This document shows positions 18,051 through 26,432 of a DNA stretch of 64,000 nucleotides, piece by piece (the first letter of the stretch is position 1; every line of letters starts with the position of its first letter). Origin of the DNA: Maritimibacter sp. DP1N21-5 (GTDB taxonomy: Bacteria > Pseudomonadota > Alphaproteobacteria > Rhodobacterales > Rhodobacteraceae); the NCBI RefSeq assembly GCF_019218295.1, contig NZ_JAHUZF010000006.1, positions 1,674,001 to 1,738,000 on the forward strand, in the 5' to 3' direction. The translations under genes and the position numbers were made by a program. The notes under the pieces were generated by a model. It searched no databases, was not told where the DNA came from, and was given only the letters and a program-made list of their open reading frames with translations.

Positions 18051-18701
18051 TTACAGGTCCATCTGGGCGGCAGCACGGCAAAGATCGCGCCCGCCGTCGG
18101 GCGTGTCGATCCGCGCCGTCATCGACAGGGGACCTTCCACCACGCGCACCCGGTCACGAAGCGTCGGATCGGTCAGGAAGGGTGCGAGCGCCTTGGCGAG
18201 CGCCAGCGCGTCCGGGTGGTGCAGGGTGAGCGACAGGAGGCGCAGGCCGGCTTCGGGAATGTCCGGACCGGGATGCGCGCCGTCCCATTGAATGAGGCTC
18301 GGAAAGAGGCCGTCGAACGGCAGTTTTCCGTCCGGCGGCACCGCCATGCGCCAACTGTAGGCCCCGCGCGACAATGCCGTACCCTGCCCCATGCCCGGCG
18401 GGGCGACGGCGAGCGCGGACCCGAGGTTCGGCACCCTGAGCACCCAGTTCGTCAACCGGGCCTCGCTCCGGGGCGTGTCCAGATCGAAGAACCGGGGCCG
18501 TCCCGGCGCGGTTGCGACGGGGTTCACCGCGATCACTTCGAGGTATTCTTCGGGCCCCAGCGAAAGAAGCCGGTTGTGGGTGCCCATGGCGACATGATCG
18601 CCGCCCCCGTCCATCGGTTGCCCGAGCGTGGTTTCGACAAGGGCCACCCCCTTGTCCAGCGCCGGGGTTGTGACCACCAGGTGGTCAAGTCGTGCAAGCA
18701 T
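18051..18701 (-). CDS. VOC-family (glyoxalase-like) protein
   Basis: A 216-residue protein beginning [20 protein letters not shown], the first beta-alpha unit of the vicinal-oxygen-chelate fold, with [20 protein letters not shown] as the second metal-ligand region (H and E). It fits the glyoxalase-like domain family (PF13468 type), whose substrates are mostly unknown. It is 30 bases upstream of the TerB-DnaJ gene in the same direction and may head a leftward transcript 18701-16309. Confidence 0.82.
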   Translation of the reverse strand: MLARLDHLVVTTPALDKGVALVETTLGQPMDGGGDHVAMGTHNRLLSLGPEEYLEVIAVNPVATAPGRPRFFDLDTPRSEARLTNWVLRVPNLGSALAVAPPGMGQGTALSRGAYSWRMAVPPDGKLPFDGLFPSLIQWDGAHPGPDIPEAGLRLLSLTLHHPDALALAKALAPFLTDPTLRDRVRVVEGPLSMTARIDTPDGGRDLCRAAAQMDL

Positions 18702-18803
18702 GATCCCAATCTCCGGGCGCGATTGTTACATGAAATGATTTCCAACGAAAATGTTATCTGGATCCATCCGTTAAGGGCGGGCGGAATGGTAAACTGGCCC
18801 TAT

Positions 18804-18818
18804 ATGTTCACGTAACAT
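18804..18818. promoter_or_regulatory. imperfect palindrome upstream of nhaA
   Basis: ATGTTCACGTAACAT has matching 5-base ends (ATGTT/AACAT) and ends 28 bases before the nhaA start. It could be an operator for nhaA. No regulator is suggested by the sequence. Confidence 0.25.
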
Positions 18819-18846
18819 TGAACAATCAGGAAAGGGGACGGCGTCG

Positions 18847-20043
18847 ATGCTCGAGAAGTTTTTCAAACATGAGGCGGCGGGCGGCATCGCGTTGATGTTC
18901 GCGGCCATAGCGGCGCTCATCATCGCGAACTCGGGACTTTCGACCTATTATGACCTCGGACTGAACTCGATCCTGTCGATCACCATCGCGGGCGAAGGCC
19001 TGTCCAAACCCCTGATCCTGTGGATCAACGACGGGCTCATGGCGATCTTCTTCTTCTACATCGGCCTCGAGCTGAAACGCGAAATCGTCGAAGGCAAGCT
19101 GAAGAACCCCCGCGACATCATGCTGCCCGGCCTTGCCGCCGTTGGGGGCATGGCGGTTCCAGCGGTGCTATATGCCGCCGCGAACTGGGGTCAGCCGACC
19201 ATCGTCGGCTGGGCCATTCCCGCCGCGACCGACATCGCCTTCGCGCTGGGTCTGCTCGCGCTCGTCGGGAGCCGCGCGCCTGCCGGGCTCAAGATCTTCC
19301 TGCTCACGCTCGCGATCCTCGACGACATGGGGGCGATCATGATCATCGCGCTGTTCTACACGGCCGATCTCAAGACCTACTACCTCCTGCTCTCGCTCAT
19401 CCCGCTGGCGCTCATGGGATGGCTCAATTTCCGCGCCGTGCACCGGATTGGGCCGATCATCATCCTGGGCATCGTGCTCTGGGTGCTGGTGCTGAAGTCC
19501 GGCGTCCATGCCACGCTGGCTGGCGTCATCACCGCCTTCTTCATTCCGCTCAATGACCGTTGGGGCAAGTCGCCGCTTCGATCGCTGGAGCATATGCTGC
19601 ACCCCTGGGTCAGCTTCTTCATCATCCCCGTCTTTGCCTTCGCGAACGCCGGGGTCGTGATGGCCGGACTGACGCTTCAGGACCTCTTCGCCCCGATCAC
19701 GCTGGGCATCGTGGCGGGCCTCGTGCTGGGCAAGCAGATCGGTGTGCTCGGCATCACCTGGCTCGTCGTCAAACTGCGCCTTGCCGACCTGCCTTACGGC
19801 GTGAACTGGAAACACGTCTACGGCGTCTCGGCGCTGGCCGGGATCGGCTTTACCATGTCGCTCTTCATTGGCGGGCTCAGTTTTGCGACAGCGGCCGATA
19901 TGAACCACGTGCGGCTCGGTGTTCTGGTGGCCTCGCTCATTTCGGGCCTGATCGGGTTCTTCGTCCTCTTCGCCGCCGGCAACCCGGCCGAAGCGAAGAC
20001 CGAGGTCTCCGACGCGACACCGGTTCAGCAACCCGCGCAGTAA
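18847..20043 (+). CDS. nhaA: Na+/H+ antiporter NhaA
   Basis: A 398-residue inner-membrane antiporter with about twelve transmembrane segments that expels Na+ in exchange for protons. Family signatures present include INDGLMAIFFFYIGLELKRE, IPAATDIAFALGLLALVGSR (the paired-function Asp of TM IV-V), LAILDDMGAIMIIALFYT (the Asp-Asp transport site), and GIGFTMSLFIGGLSF near the C-terminus. The usual length is about 390. GGAAAGGGGA lies just upstream of the ATG. It stands alone and converges on the deaminase gene. Confidence 0.96.
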   Translation: MLEKFFKHEAAGGIALMFAAIAALIIANSGLSTYYDLGLNSILSITIAGEGLSKPLILWINDGLMAIFFFYIGLELKREIVEGKLKNPRDIMLPGLAAVGGMAVPAVLYAAANWGQPTIVGWAIPAATDIAFALGLLALVGSRAPAGLKIFLLTLAILDDMGAIMIIALFYTADLKTYYLLLSLIPLALMGWLNFRAVHRIGPIIILGIVLWVLVLKSGVHATLAGVITAFFIPLNDRWGKSPLRSLEHMLHPWVSFFIIPVFAFANAGVVMAGLTLQDLFAPITLGIVAGLVLGKQIGVLGITWLVVKLRLADLPYGVNWKHVYGVSALAGIGFTMSLFIGGLSFATAADMNHVRLGVLVASLISGLIGFFVLFAAGNPAEAKTEVSDATPVQQPAQ

Positions 20044-20057
20044 CGCCGGGACAGACC

Positions 20058-21392
20058 TTAGGACATGAGGCGCAGGGCCAAGCGGTTCTGCGCCTTGATC
20101 GTCTGGGCAAGGTCGATGGTCGTCAGATGCCCGTCGCGCACCACCTGCCGCCCCTCGACGATCAGGTGGCGGACCCGCGTCGGACCGCCCAGAAGCAGCG
20201 CCGCCGGATCCCAGTTTCCCGCCGCCTCGATCGTGGCCATGTCCCACAGCGCGAGGTCGGCGCGCTTGCCCACCGCGATCTGGCCGCAGTCGTACCGCCC
20301 AAGCACCTCGGCCCCGCCCCGCGTCGCAATCCAGAGCGCCTCGCGGGCGCTCATCTTGTCGGCGCCATGGACCACCCGTTGCAGAAGCATCGCCATGCGG
20401 GCTTCGGAGACTAGGTTTCCCGCGTCGTTGGATGCCGAGCCATCCACCCCCAGCCCGACTTTGACGCCGGCGTCGCGCATGGCGCGGATCGGAGCGATGC
20501 CGGACCCCAGGCGACAATTCGAGCAGGGGCAATGCGCCACGCCTGTCCGGCTTTTCGCGAACAAGTCGATCTCGGCCCCGTCGAGCTTCACGCAATGGGC
20601 GTGCCACACGTCATCCCCGGTCCATCCGAGGTTCTCGGCATATTGGCCCGGTCGACAGCCGAACTTCTCTTGGGAATAGGCGATGTCTTCGTCGTTTTCG
20701 GCCAGATGCGTGTGCAGCATCACCCCTTTGTCGCGCGCGAGGATCGCGGCCTCGCGCATGAGGTCCCGGCCCACCGAGAATGGCGAACAAGGGGCTACCC
20801 CGACCCGCACCATGGCCCCCTCCGAGGCATCGTGATGCGCATCGATCACGCGGATGCAGTCCTCGAGGATATCCGCCTCCCGTTCGACGAGGCTATCTGG
20901 CGGCAGTCCGCCCGCGCTTTCCCCGATGGACATGGAGCCGCGCGTCGGATGGAACCGGAGCCCGATGTCCCGCGCCGCGTCGATGGTGTCGTCGAGCCGT
21001 GATCCGTTGGGAAACAGGTAGAGGTGGTCGGAGGTCAGCGTGCAGCCCGACAAGGCAAGCTCGGCCAGCCCGGTAAGGGCGGAGACACGCATCTCCTCGG
21101 GCCCAAAGCGGGACCAGATCGGGTAGAGCGTCTTGAGCCAGCCGAAGAGGAGCGCGTCCTGCCCGCCCGGCACCGCCCGGGTGAGCGTCTGGTAGAGGTG
21201 ATGATGCGTGTTGACGAGGCCCGGCGTGATGAGCAGCTGACGCCCTTCCATCACCTCGCCTTTTGGCGGCAGGTCCGGCCCGATGGCTGTGATCATGCCG
21301 CCCGAGATCTGAATATCGCAGTCCGCAAGCTCCGCCCCGGCGTCATCCATGGTCAGAACAAGGCGAGCCTGGCGGATGGTAAGGTCGGTCAT
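20058..21392 (-). CDS. 8-oxoguanine deaminase-like amidohydrolase
   Basis: A 444-residue metal-dependent amidohydrolase of the TrzN/AtzA/SsnA branch. The metal ligands are in PGLVNTHHHLYQT (His-x-His), HTHLAENDEDI, HAHCVKL, and GLGVDGSASND (the catalytic Asp). The closest named activity I recognise is 8-oxoguanine deaminase, which salvages or detoxifies oxidised guanine; related family members deaminate isoxanthopterin, so the substrate is not certain. The start overlaps the stop of the upstream hisN-like gene (ATGA). Confidence 0.82.
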   Translation of the reverse strand: MTDLTIRQARLVLTMDDAGAELADCDIQISGGMITAIGPDLPPKGEVMEGRQLLITPGLVNTHHHLYQTLTRAVPGGQDALLFGWLKTLYPIWSRFGPEEMRVSALTGLAELALSGCTLTSDHLYLFPNGSRLDDTIDAARDIGLRFHPTRGSMSIGESAGGLPPDSLVEREADILEDCIRVIDAHHDASEGAMVRVGVAPCSPFSVGRDLMREAAILARDKGVMLHTHLAENDEDIAYSQEKFGCRPGQYAENLGWTGDDVWHAHCVKLDGAEIDLFAKSRTGVAHCPCSNCRLGSGIAPIRAMRDAGVKVGLGVDGSASNDAGNLVSEARMAMLLQRVVHGADKMSAREALWIATRGGAEVLGRYDCGQIAVGKRADLALWDMATIEAAGNWDPAALLLGGPTRVRHLIVEGRQVVRDGHLTTIDLAQTIKAQNRLALRLMS

Positions 21393-22192
21393 TCTGCCGC
21401 CTTCGAGAGGATCGCCAGAGCGGCGGCATGGATCTGGGGGTTCGCGGCCGCCACGACGCGTCCGCCCATGTGCGCAGGGCCGCCCTGCCAGTCGGTAACG
21501 ATACCGCCCGCGGCCTCGATGACGGCCATGGGGCCCTGAATGTCATAGGCCTGCAAGCCAGCCTCGACCACGAGGTCCACATGCCCCAGGGCGAGAAGCG
21601 CATAGGCATAGCAATCCATGCCATAACGGGTCAGCTTGCAGTGGCTCGCGAGGCCGTGGAAGGCGGCACGGTCCGCCTCGGAACCGACTTCGGGGAAGGT
21701 GGTGAAGATCGTCGCTTCATCGAGCGTCGCGGTTCCACGGGTGGTCAGTGTCGCCTCGCCCATAGGGCCGGTCGAGCGCGCGACGCCGAAGCCGCCCTCG
21801 AAACGCTCGCCGATGAAGGGCTGGTCGACGATGCCGAACCGGGGTCCGGCTTCGTCCCCCACCGCGATGAGCACCCCCCATGTGGGCGTGCCGGAAATGA
21901 AGGCGCGGGTCCCGTCGATGGGGTCGAGCACCCAGATCAGCCCGCTCGTGCCCGGTGTCGTCCCGTACTCCTCGCCCAGAATGGCATCGTCGGGCCGGCG
22001 CGCAGCAAGCACGTCGCGCATGGCGCATTCGGCGGCGCGATCGGCTTCGGTCACGGGATCGAAGCCGGTCGCAAGCTTGTTGTCGGCAAGAAGGGTCGTT
22101 CGGAAGTAGGGCAGAATCACCCCGCGCGCCGCATCGGCCATGGCATGTGCCGTTGCGATGAGATCGCGCTGAACGTCGTCTGAAATCGTCAT
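21389..22192 (-). CDS. hisN: inositol monophosphatase-family protein, probable histidinol-phosphatase
   Basis: A 267-residue IMPase-fold phosphatase. Metal-binding residues are in FDPVTEADRAAE, E74-E75 (LGEEYG) and D90-P-I-D93-G-T, and the second Asp motif is AGLQAYDIQGPMAVIEAAGG. The sequence pattern matches the HisN subgroup, which performs histidinol-phosphate dephosphorylation in Actinobacteria and many Alphaproteobacteria, including Rhodobacterales. Assignment within the fold is inferred. It overlaps the downstream deaminase by four bases, so the pair forms an operon. Confidence 0.82.
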   Translation of the reverse strand: MTISDDVQRDLIATAHAMADAARGVILPYFRTTLLADNKLATGFDPVTEADRAAECAMRDVLAARRPDDAILGEEYGTTPGTSGLIWVLDPIDGTRAFISGTPTWGVLIAVGDEAGPRFGIVDQPFIGERFEGGFGVARSTGPMGEATLTTRGTATLDEATIFTTFPEVGSEADRAAFHGLASHCKLTRYGMDCYAYALLALGHVDLVVEAGLQAYDIQGPMAVIEAAGGIVTDWQGGPAHMGGRVVAAANPQIHAAALAILSKAAE

Positions 22193-22250
22193 ACCGCCTC
22201 CGGTTTCACACCTTGGCGGTACGACCTGTGCCCTCTCCGGTCAAGTCGGC

Positions 22251-22619
22251 CTAGGCCGCGTCGGACAGGACACGGGCGAGTTCGAACAGGCGGCGACGCT
22301 GGTTCTCGGGGATTGCGTAGTAGCTGCGGATCAGTTCGAGCGCTTCCTTGTCGGCGAGGATGTCGTCCGGGAGATACTGCTCCATGCTCCGCTCCGCTCC
22401 ACCTTCGAGACCCTCGAAGAAAAAGCTGACGGGCACGCCAAGCGCATCCGAAATGTCCCAAAGACGCGATGCGGAGACCCGGTTCATGCCGGTCTCATAC
22501 TTCTGGATCTGCTGGAACTTGATCCCCACGCGTTCGGCGAGCTGTTGCTGGGTCATCCCCACCATCCAGCGCCGATGGCGCACGCGTTTGCCCACATGTA
22601 CATCCACAGGATGCTTCAT
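22251..22619 (-). CDS. XRE-family transcriptional regulator
   Basis: A 122-residue protein with an N-terminal helix-turn-helix: GMTQQQLAERVGIKFQQIQK and YETGMNRVSASRLWDISDAL. Next comes a short region (PVSFFFEGL) and a helical tail, probably for dimerisation. Proteins with the opening MKHPVDVHVGKRVRHRRW are highly conserved single-copy regulators in Alphaproteobacteria, but I do not know their target. The ATG at 22619 follows GGAGA and is preferred to a TTG four codons earlier. A long AT-rich upstream region holds possible binding palindromes. Confidence 0.88.
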   Translation of the reverse strand: MKHPVDVHVGKRVRHRRWMVGMTQQQLAERVGIKFQQIQKYETGMNRVSASRLWDISDALGVPVSFFFEGLEGGAERSMEQYLPDDILADKEALELIRSYYAIPENQRRRLFELARVLSDAA

Positions 22620-22989
22620 AACTGTCTCCAATCACTCGGTCCGCAACATCAATAGAGAGCGACAGTTCCCGTTCAACCACAACCTGTCTTTTTGTCCAGT
22701 TGGTAGACATGTTGAATGTCTCATACTTTCCAGACACTTATCAAGTTATCTTGTCTTTTCGATGCAGAAAAGGACTATGTCCTCGCCTCATCGAAATACG
22801 CGCATAGCGTGTTTTGCATCTTGCAATTCGCATTTTGCGAATCCTGGTCCCGAGACTCTTTCGCAGAGGCAACCGAAAGCCGCTCTGATCGTGATTCCGC
22901 CCCGGTGCACTTTCTCTCAAACGACCTACGTAGCGTAGCGCTCGCATCGACACGTTCACCAAAGTAGCGTGACGACCAAGGAGGACACG
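22620..22989. promoter_or_regulatory. AT-richer divergent intergenic region with palindromes
   Basis: This 370-base gap between the XRE gene (leftward) and the oxidoreductase (rightward) is clearly lower in GC than its surroundings. It contains two perfect inverted repeats: AGACAT-N5-ATGTCT at 22705-22721 and ATTCGCA-TTT-TGCGAAT at 22826-22842. No credible coding frame is seen. It probably holds the divergent promoters and operators of both genes. Confidence 0.45.
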
Positions 22990-23958
22990 ATGAGAGCATA
23001 CCAGATTCTTTCCTATGACGAACCCCCGGAGATTGTAGAGGCCCCAGACCCCTCGCCTTCTGCGGGTCAGATCCTCGTCGAGATCGCGGCTTGCGGGCTG
23101 AACTTCGGTGATCTCCTGATGGCCAAGGGCCAATATCAGGAAAAACCGCCCTTGCCTCTGACGCTCGGGATGGAAGTCGCGGGCCGGGTCGCCGGACTTG
23201 GCGAGGGCGTCGACAATGTCGAAGTCGGTCAAAGGGTTATCGTCGGCGCTGGCCACGGCGGACTTGCGGATTTCGGTGTCTTCCCGGCGAACAAAGCGCA
23301 GCCGATTCCGGACAGCATGAGCTATACCGACGCGGCCGCCTTCAATGTCGCCTATGGCACGTCCCACGTCGGGCTCGATTACCGCTGCCGGTTGCAACCC
23401 GGCGAAAACCTGCTCGTTCTGGGGGCGGCCGGCGGTGTCGGCATGACCGCCATCGAGATCGGCAAGATGATGGGGGCCACCGTCATTGCCTGTGCGCGCG
23501 GCAAGGACAAGCTCGCGGTCTGCAAGGAGGCCGGTGCCGATCACCTCATCGACAGCGACGCCGACGACATCCGCGAGGCGGTCAAGGCGCTGGGGGGCGC
23601 GGATGTGGTCTATGACCCGATCGGCGGCGACCAGTTCAAGGCCGCGATGCGCGCCTGCAACCCCGAGGCGCGCATTCTCGTGGTCGGCTTTGCCTCCGGT
23701 GAGGTGCCGCAGATCCCGGCCAACCATCTGCTCGTCAAGAACCTCAATATCATGGGCTACTACTGGAGCGGCTATAACGCCTTCAAGCCCGAGGTGCTTC
23801 AGAACTCCATGCGGCAGCTCATCGCATGGTATGACGAAGGCAAGCTCAAGCCTCACGTGTCCCACGCGTTGCCGCTGGAACAGGCGGGCGAGGCTTACGA
23901 ACTTCTGCGTTCGCGCAAATCGACCGGCAAGGTCGTGGTGACCACCGGTCGCGGCTGA
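22990..23958 (+). CDS. NADPH:quinone oxidoreductase-like zinc-free MDR protein
   Basis: A 322-residue medium-chain dehydrogenase/reductase of the quinone oxidoreductase group. The N-terminal GroES-like domain has LNFGDLLMAKGQYQEKPPLP and lacks zinc-binding cysteines. The Rossmann motif LVLGAAGGVGMTAIEIGK (about residues 140-157) is the NADPH-binding site. Substrate is unknown; relatives reduce quinones or enoyl-CoA esters. The ATG at 22990 follows AAGGAGGACACG. Its last 64 bases overlap the 3' end of the opposing LysR gene. Confidence 0.9.
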   Translation: MRAYQILSYDEPPEIVEAPDPSPSAGQILVEIAACGLNFGDLLMAKGQYQEKPPLPLTLGMEVAGRVAGLGEGVDNVEVGQRVIVGAGHGGLADFGVFPANKAQPIPDSMSYTDAAAFNVAYGTSHVGLDYRCRLQPGENLLVLGAAGGVGMTAIEIGKMMGATVIACARGKDKLAVCKEAGADHLIDSDADDIREAVKALGGADVVYDPIGGDQFKAAMRACNPEARILVVGFASGEVPQIPANHLLVKNLNIMGYYWSGYNAFKPEVLQNSMRQLIAWYDEGKLKPHVSHALPLEQAGEAYELLRSRKSTGKVVVTTGRG

Positions 23959-24851
23959 GGCCACTGGCCGGGCGCATGGGTGGGGGTGATCCCCTGCCCG
24001 AGCGCGGCATAGGCCTGACGCAACATGCGCAGGAGCGCCTCGGCGGGCGCTCCGCGCAGGCTTTCCGCCACATAGAGATTGACGTGATTCGTCGACAGGT
24101 CCGGCAGGGCGCCGCCGTGGTCGATGGGCTCAAGCGGCTCCATCTGGGTGCCTGCCAGCCGCGCGTGGATGGCAAGGTCCGCAATCACGGTCGCGTCGAT
24201 GGTCCGGCTCATCTCGCTCGTCACGGCCATTTCCCATGGGATGCCGGCAGCATCCAGCGCCGCCTGCACGCCGGGCCGGAACTTGCAGCGCTCCTCGAAG
24301 GCAAGCCGCACGGGCCGTTGGCGCCAGGCCTTGCCACCCGGCGCACCGACCCAGGTCATGGGCAGCGTACAGAGCGTTTCGCCGTTGCCCTCGCCCGCGT
24401 CCTCGGTCGTGAGGATCACATCACAGTTGCCGCGGGTGAATTCCTCTTTCAGCGCGCGGGTGAAAGACGAGATCAGGGTGATCTTCATGCGCGGAAACTC
24501 GGTGTTGAACTGGTGCAGGACCGGCGGCAGGGCCGGCAGCACGATATCATGCGGCACGCCAAGGGTGATTTCCCCCTCTAGCGTGTCATCGGTAAGCTTG
24601 GCCCAGATCGTGTCATTGAGCTCCAGCATCCGCCGCGCATAGGACAGAAGCTGTTCTCCCTCGGCCGTGAGGTCGAGCGACCGCCCGGATCGGTCGAAGA
24701 GCGCCGTTCCCACACTTTCCTCTAGTCGCTTGAGTTGCATGGACACCGCCGACTGCGACAGATGCAGAAGCCCCGCCGCGCGGGTGACGCCGCCCACGTC
24801 CACAACGGTGACGAATGCCCGCAGCGCGGTCAGGTCGAGATTGCGGGCCAT
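23895..24851 (-). CDS. LysR-family transcriptional regulator
   Basis: A 318-residue LysR protein. LTALRAFVTVVDVGGVTRAA and LHLSQSAVSMQLKRLEESVG form the DNA-binding helix-turn-helix. The effector domain follows (GEITLGVPHDIVLPAL). The start is set at the ATG of MARNLDL (24851); an open extension to 24914 is ignored. The C-terminus (after about residue 297) is encoded antisense to the end of the oxidoreductase gene and makes the protein slightly longer than usual. It is divergent from the DUF1127 gene, its likely target or a neighbour by chance. Confidence 0.88.
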   Translation of the reverse strand: MARNLDLTALRAFVTVVDVGGVTRAAGLLHLSQSAVSMQLKRLEESVGTALFDRSGRSLDLTAEGEQLLSYARRMLELNDTIWAKLTDDTLEGEITLGVPHDIVLPALPPVLHQFNTEFPRMKITLISSFTRALKEEFTRGNCDVILTTEDAGEGNGETLCTLPMTWVGAPGGKAWRQRPVRLAFEERCKFRPGVQAALDAAGIPWEMAVTSEMSRTIDATVIADLAIHARLAGTQMEPLEPIDHGGALPDLSTNHVNLYVAESLRGAPAEALLRMLRQAYAALGQGITPTHAPGQWPQPRPVVTTTLPVDLRERRSS

Positions 24852-24971
24852 ATCAAACCTCGTGATGGAACAGTTCAAAATCATTCGTTTTGATAATTCA
24901 CGTTTCTGTCGCAAATATCAAGCATCGTCATCAAAACAGACGGAAACATCACATTTCATAAAGGTCCCACC

Positions 24972-25181
24972 ATGCCTATCGCCCTCCGCCGTTTCGGCGC
25001 CCGCCTGCCGCGTTTGCCCCTCATCTCCCTCGTCACGCAGATCGTCGCGACCCGGCGATCGCGCGTGGCCTTGGGCAACCTCAGCGATGCGCATCTCAAG
25101 GATATCGGCCTGACCCGCCGGCAGGCCTGGGCGGAAACAAACCGCCCCTTCTGGGAACTTCCGGAACGCCATCGCTGGTAA
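24972..25181 (+). CDS. DUF1127 small protein
   Basis: A 69-residue, very basic protein. The C-terminal segment SDAHLKDIGLTRRQAWAETN is the DUF1127 motif. In Alphaproteobacteria small DUF1127 proteins have been linked to RNA binding, phosphate and amino acid metabolism and stress responses; the exact role here is unknown. The 120-base gap to the divergent LysR gene contains TCAAAA-N7-TTTTGA at about 24875-24893 and GAACAGTTC at 24868-24876, which may be operator elements. Confidence 0.85.
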   Translation: MPIALRRFGARLPRLPLISLVTQIVATRRSRVALGNLSDAHLKDIGLTRRQAWAETNRPFWELPERHRW

Positions 25182-25270
25182 TCTGTCGAAAATGTTATGC
25201 CCGGGGGCCATTTGGCCTCCGGAAATCCTTGAATTGCCACGCTCCTCTGCCAATATTTCCTCCGAGCCCG

Positions 25271-25285
25271 AGTGCATTGTGCACT
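25271..25285. promoter_or_regulatory. perfect palindrome upstream of the BI-1 gene
   Basis: AGTGCA-TTG-TGCACT is a perfect inverted repeat 32 bases before the start codon of the Bax-inhibitor-1 gene. Its position suits an operator over or just downstream of the promoter. The cognate regulator is unknown. A GC-rich stem (CGGGGGCC/GGCCTCCGG, about 25202-25222) upstream may end the DUF1127 transcript. Confidence 0.35.
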
Positions 25286-25317
25286 TGGCCATGGGATAAC
25301 TCTAACGGAGGCAGCTG

Positions 25318-26055
25318 ATGGCTGAATATCAAACTGCCCGCGCAGGTGCTGGCACCCGCGCTGGACAGATCGACGAGGGGCTTCGTGCCCATATGAACAA
25401 GGTCTACGGGACCATGTCCGTGGGCCTTCTGGTGACCGCGGCGGTGGCCTGGGCCTTTGGCTCGTCGCCGGCGCTGCTGTCTCTCCTGCGTGACCCGGTG
25501 ACGCTGTCGCCGAACATCTTTGGCTGGATCGTCATGTTCCTGCCCCTGATCATGGTCTTCGCCTTCGGCGCGGCGATCAATCGTCTCTCCGCCGCTGGCG
25601 CGCAGCTTTACTTCTACATCTACGCGGCCGTGATGGGCCTGTCGTTGTCGTGGATCTTCGTGGCCTTCACCGGCTTCTCGATCGCGCAGACCTTCCTCAT
25701 TACCGCGATCGCATTCGCGGGCCTGTCGCTCTGGGGTTACACGACCAAGAAGGACATCTCCGGCTGGGGGTCGTTCCTGATCATGGGTCTGATCGGCCTG
25801 ATCGTCGCGTCGATCGTGAACATCTTCCTGGGCTCGCCCGCGATCCACTTCGCGATCTCGGCCATCGGCGTCCTGATCTTCGCGGGTCTCACCGCCTATG
25901 ACACCCAGAAGCTCAAGACCGAATACCTCGCCCACGCTCATGCGATGGACGCGGAGTGGCTCGCCAAATCGGCGATCATCGGTGCGCTGAACCTCTATCT
26001 GGACTTCGTGAACCTCTTCATGTTCCTGCTTTCCTTCCTCGGCAACCGCGAGTAA
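25318..26055 (+). CDS. Bax inhibitor-1 / YccA family membrane protein
   Basis: A 245-residue inner-membrane protein with about seven transmembrane segments. It starts with a short cytoplasmic region (QIDEGLRAHMNKVYGTMSVG), the conserved opening of the BI-1 family, and has the family motif GLTAYDTQKLK near residue 205. Bacterial members act as pH-sensitive calcium-leak channels or modulate the FtsH protease. The ATG at 25318 follows ACGGAGGCAG. A strong terminator follows the gene. Confidence 0.93.
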   Translation: MAEYQTARAGAGTRAGQIDEGLRAHMNKVYGTMSVGLLVTAAVAWAFGSSPALLSLLRDPVTLSPNIFGWIVMFLPLIMVFAFGAAINRLSAAGAQLYFYIYAAVMGLSLSWIFVAFTGFSIAQTFLITAIAFAGLSLWGYTTKKDISGWGSFLIMGLIGLIVASIVNIFLGSPAIHFAISAIGVLIFAGLTAYDTQKLKTEYLAHAHAMDAEWLAKSAIIGALNLYLDFVNLFMFLLSFLGNRE

Positions 26056-26092
26056 CGACGACACATCCGGGCGCTTGATTGTCGCCCGATCC

Positions 26093-26120
26093 GGGCCGGT
26101 CCTTCGGGGCCGGCCCTTTT
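26093..26120 (+). terminator. intrinsic terminator of the BI-1 gene
   Basis: GGGCCGG (26093-26099) pairs with CCGGCCC (26110-26116), followed by TTTT. It lies 38 bases after the stop codon. Confidence 0.8.
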
Positions 26121-26229
26121 CGTTTTCCGTTGGGAAATTCTGGCACGAAAGCATCCGGGACAGGTCGCAATCTCGTCCCATTCGCCCGTCATTCCGATAC
26201 TCGGGGGCTTGGTAAAGAAGGAAGTAACC

Positions 26230-26349
26230 ATGGACACCATCACGCTCATCGGAGCCGGGGCGTTCCTCTGCGGGGTTGCGCTGCTCTACCTTCTGATGCA
26301 GCGGACCCGCAAACGCCGCATGGACAGCATCGAGGGTGGCGAGATCTGA
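26230..26349 (+). CDS. 39-residue single-span membrane protein
   Basis: A short gene: MDTITLIGAGAFLCGVALLY is followed by LLMQRTRKRRMDSIEGGEI. Residues 4-23 form one hydrophobic helix followed by a basic stretch, so the C-terminus should lie in the cytoplasm. AAGAAGGAAG lies 4-14 bases before the ATG, and a terminator hairpin follows 26 bases after the stop. Between two terminators it forms a self-contained transcription unit. No family is recognised. Confidence 0.65.
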   Translation: MDTITLIGAGAFLCGVALLYLLMQRTRKRRMDSIEGGEI

Positions 26350-26374
26350 TCGGACCGCCATCCTGAGGGCGAAC

Positions 26375-26405
26375 GGGCTGCGTGGGACCACGCGGCCCGT
26401 TTCTT
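26375..26405 (+). terminator. intrinsic terminator after the small membrane protein
   Basis: GGGCTGCGTG and CACGCGGCCC pair with one mismatch each around a short loop, followed by GTTTCTT. It also separates this gene from the opposing GNAT gene. Confidence 0.7.
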
Positions 26406-26432
26406 ATGTCCATTCCGTCATGCTGCGAGCGG

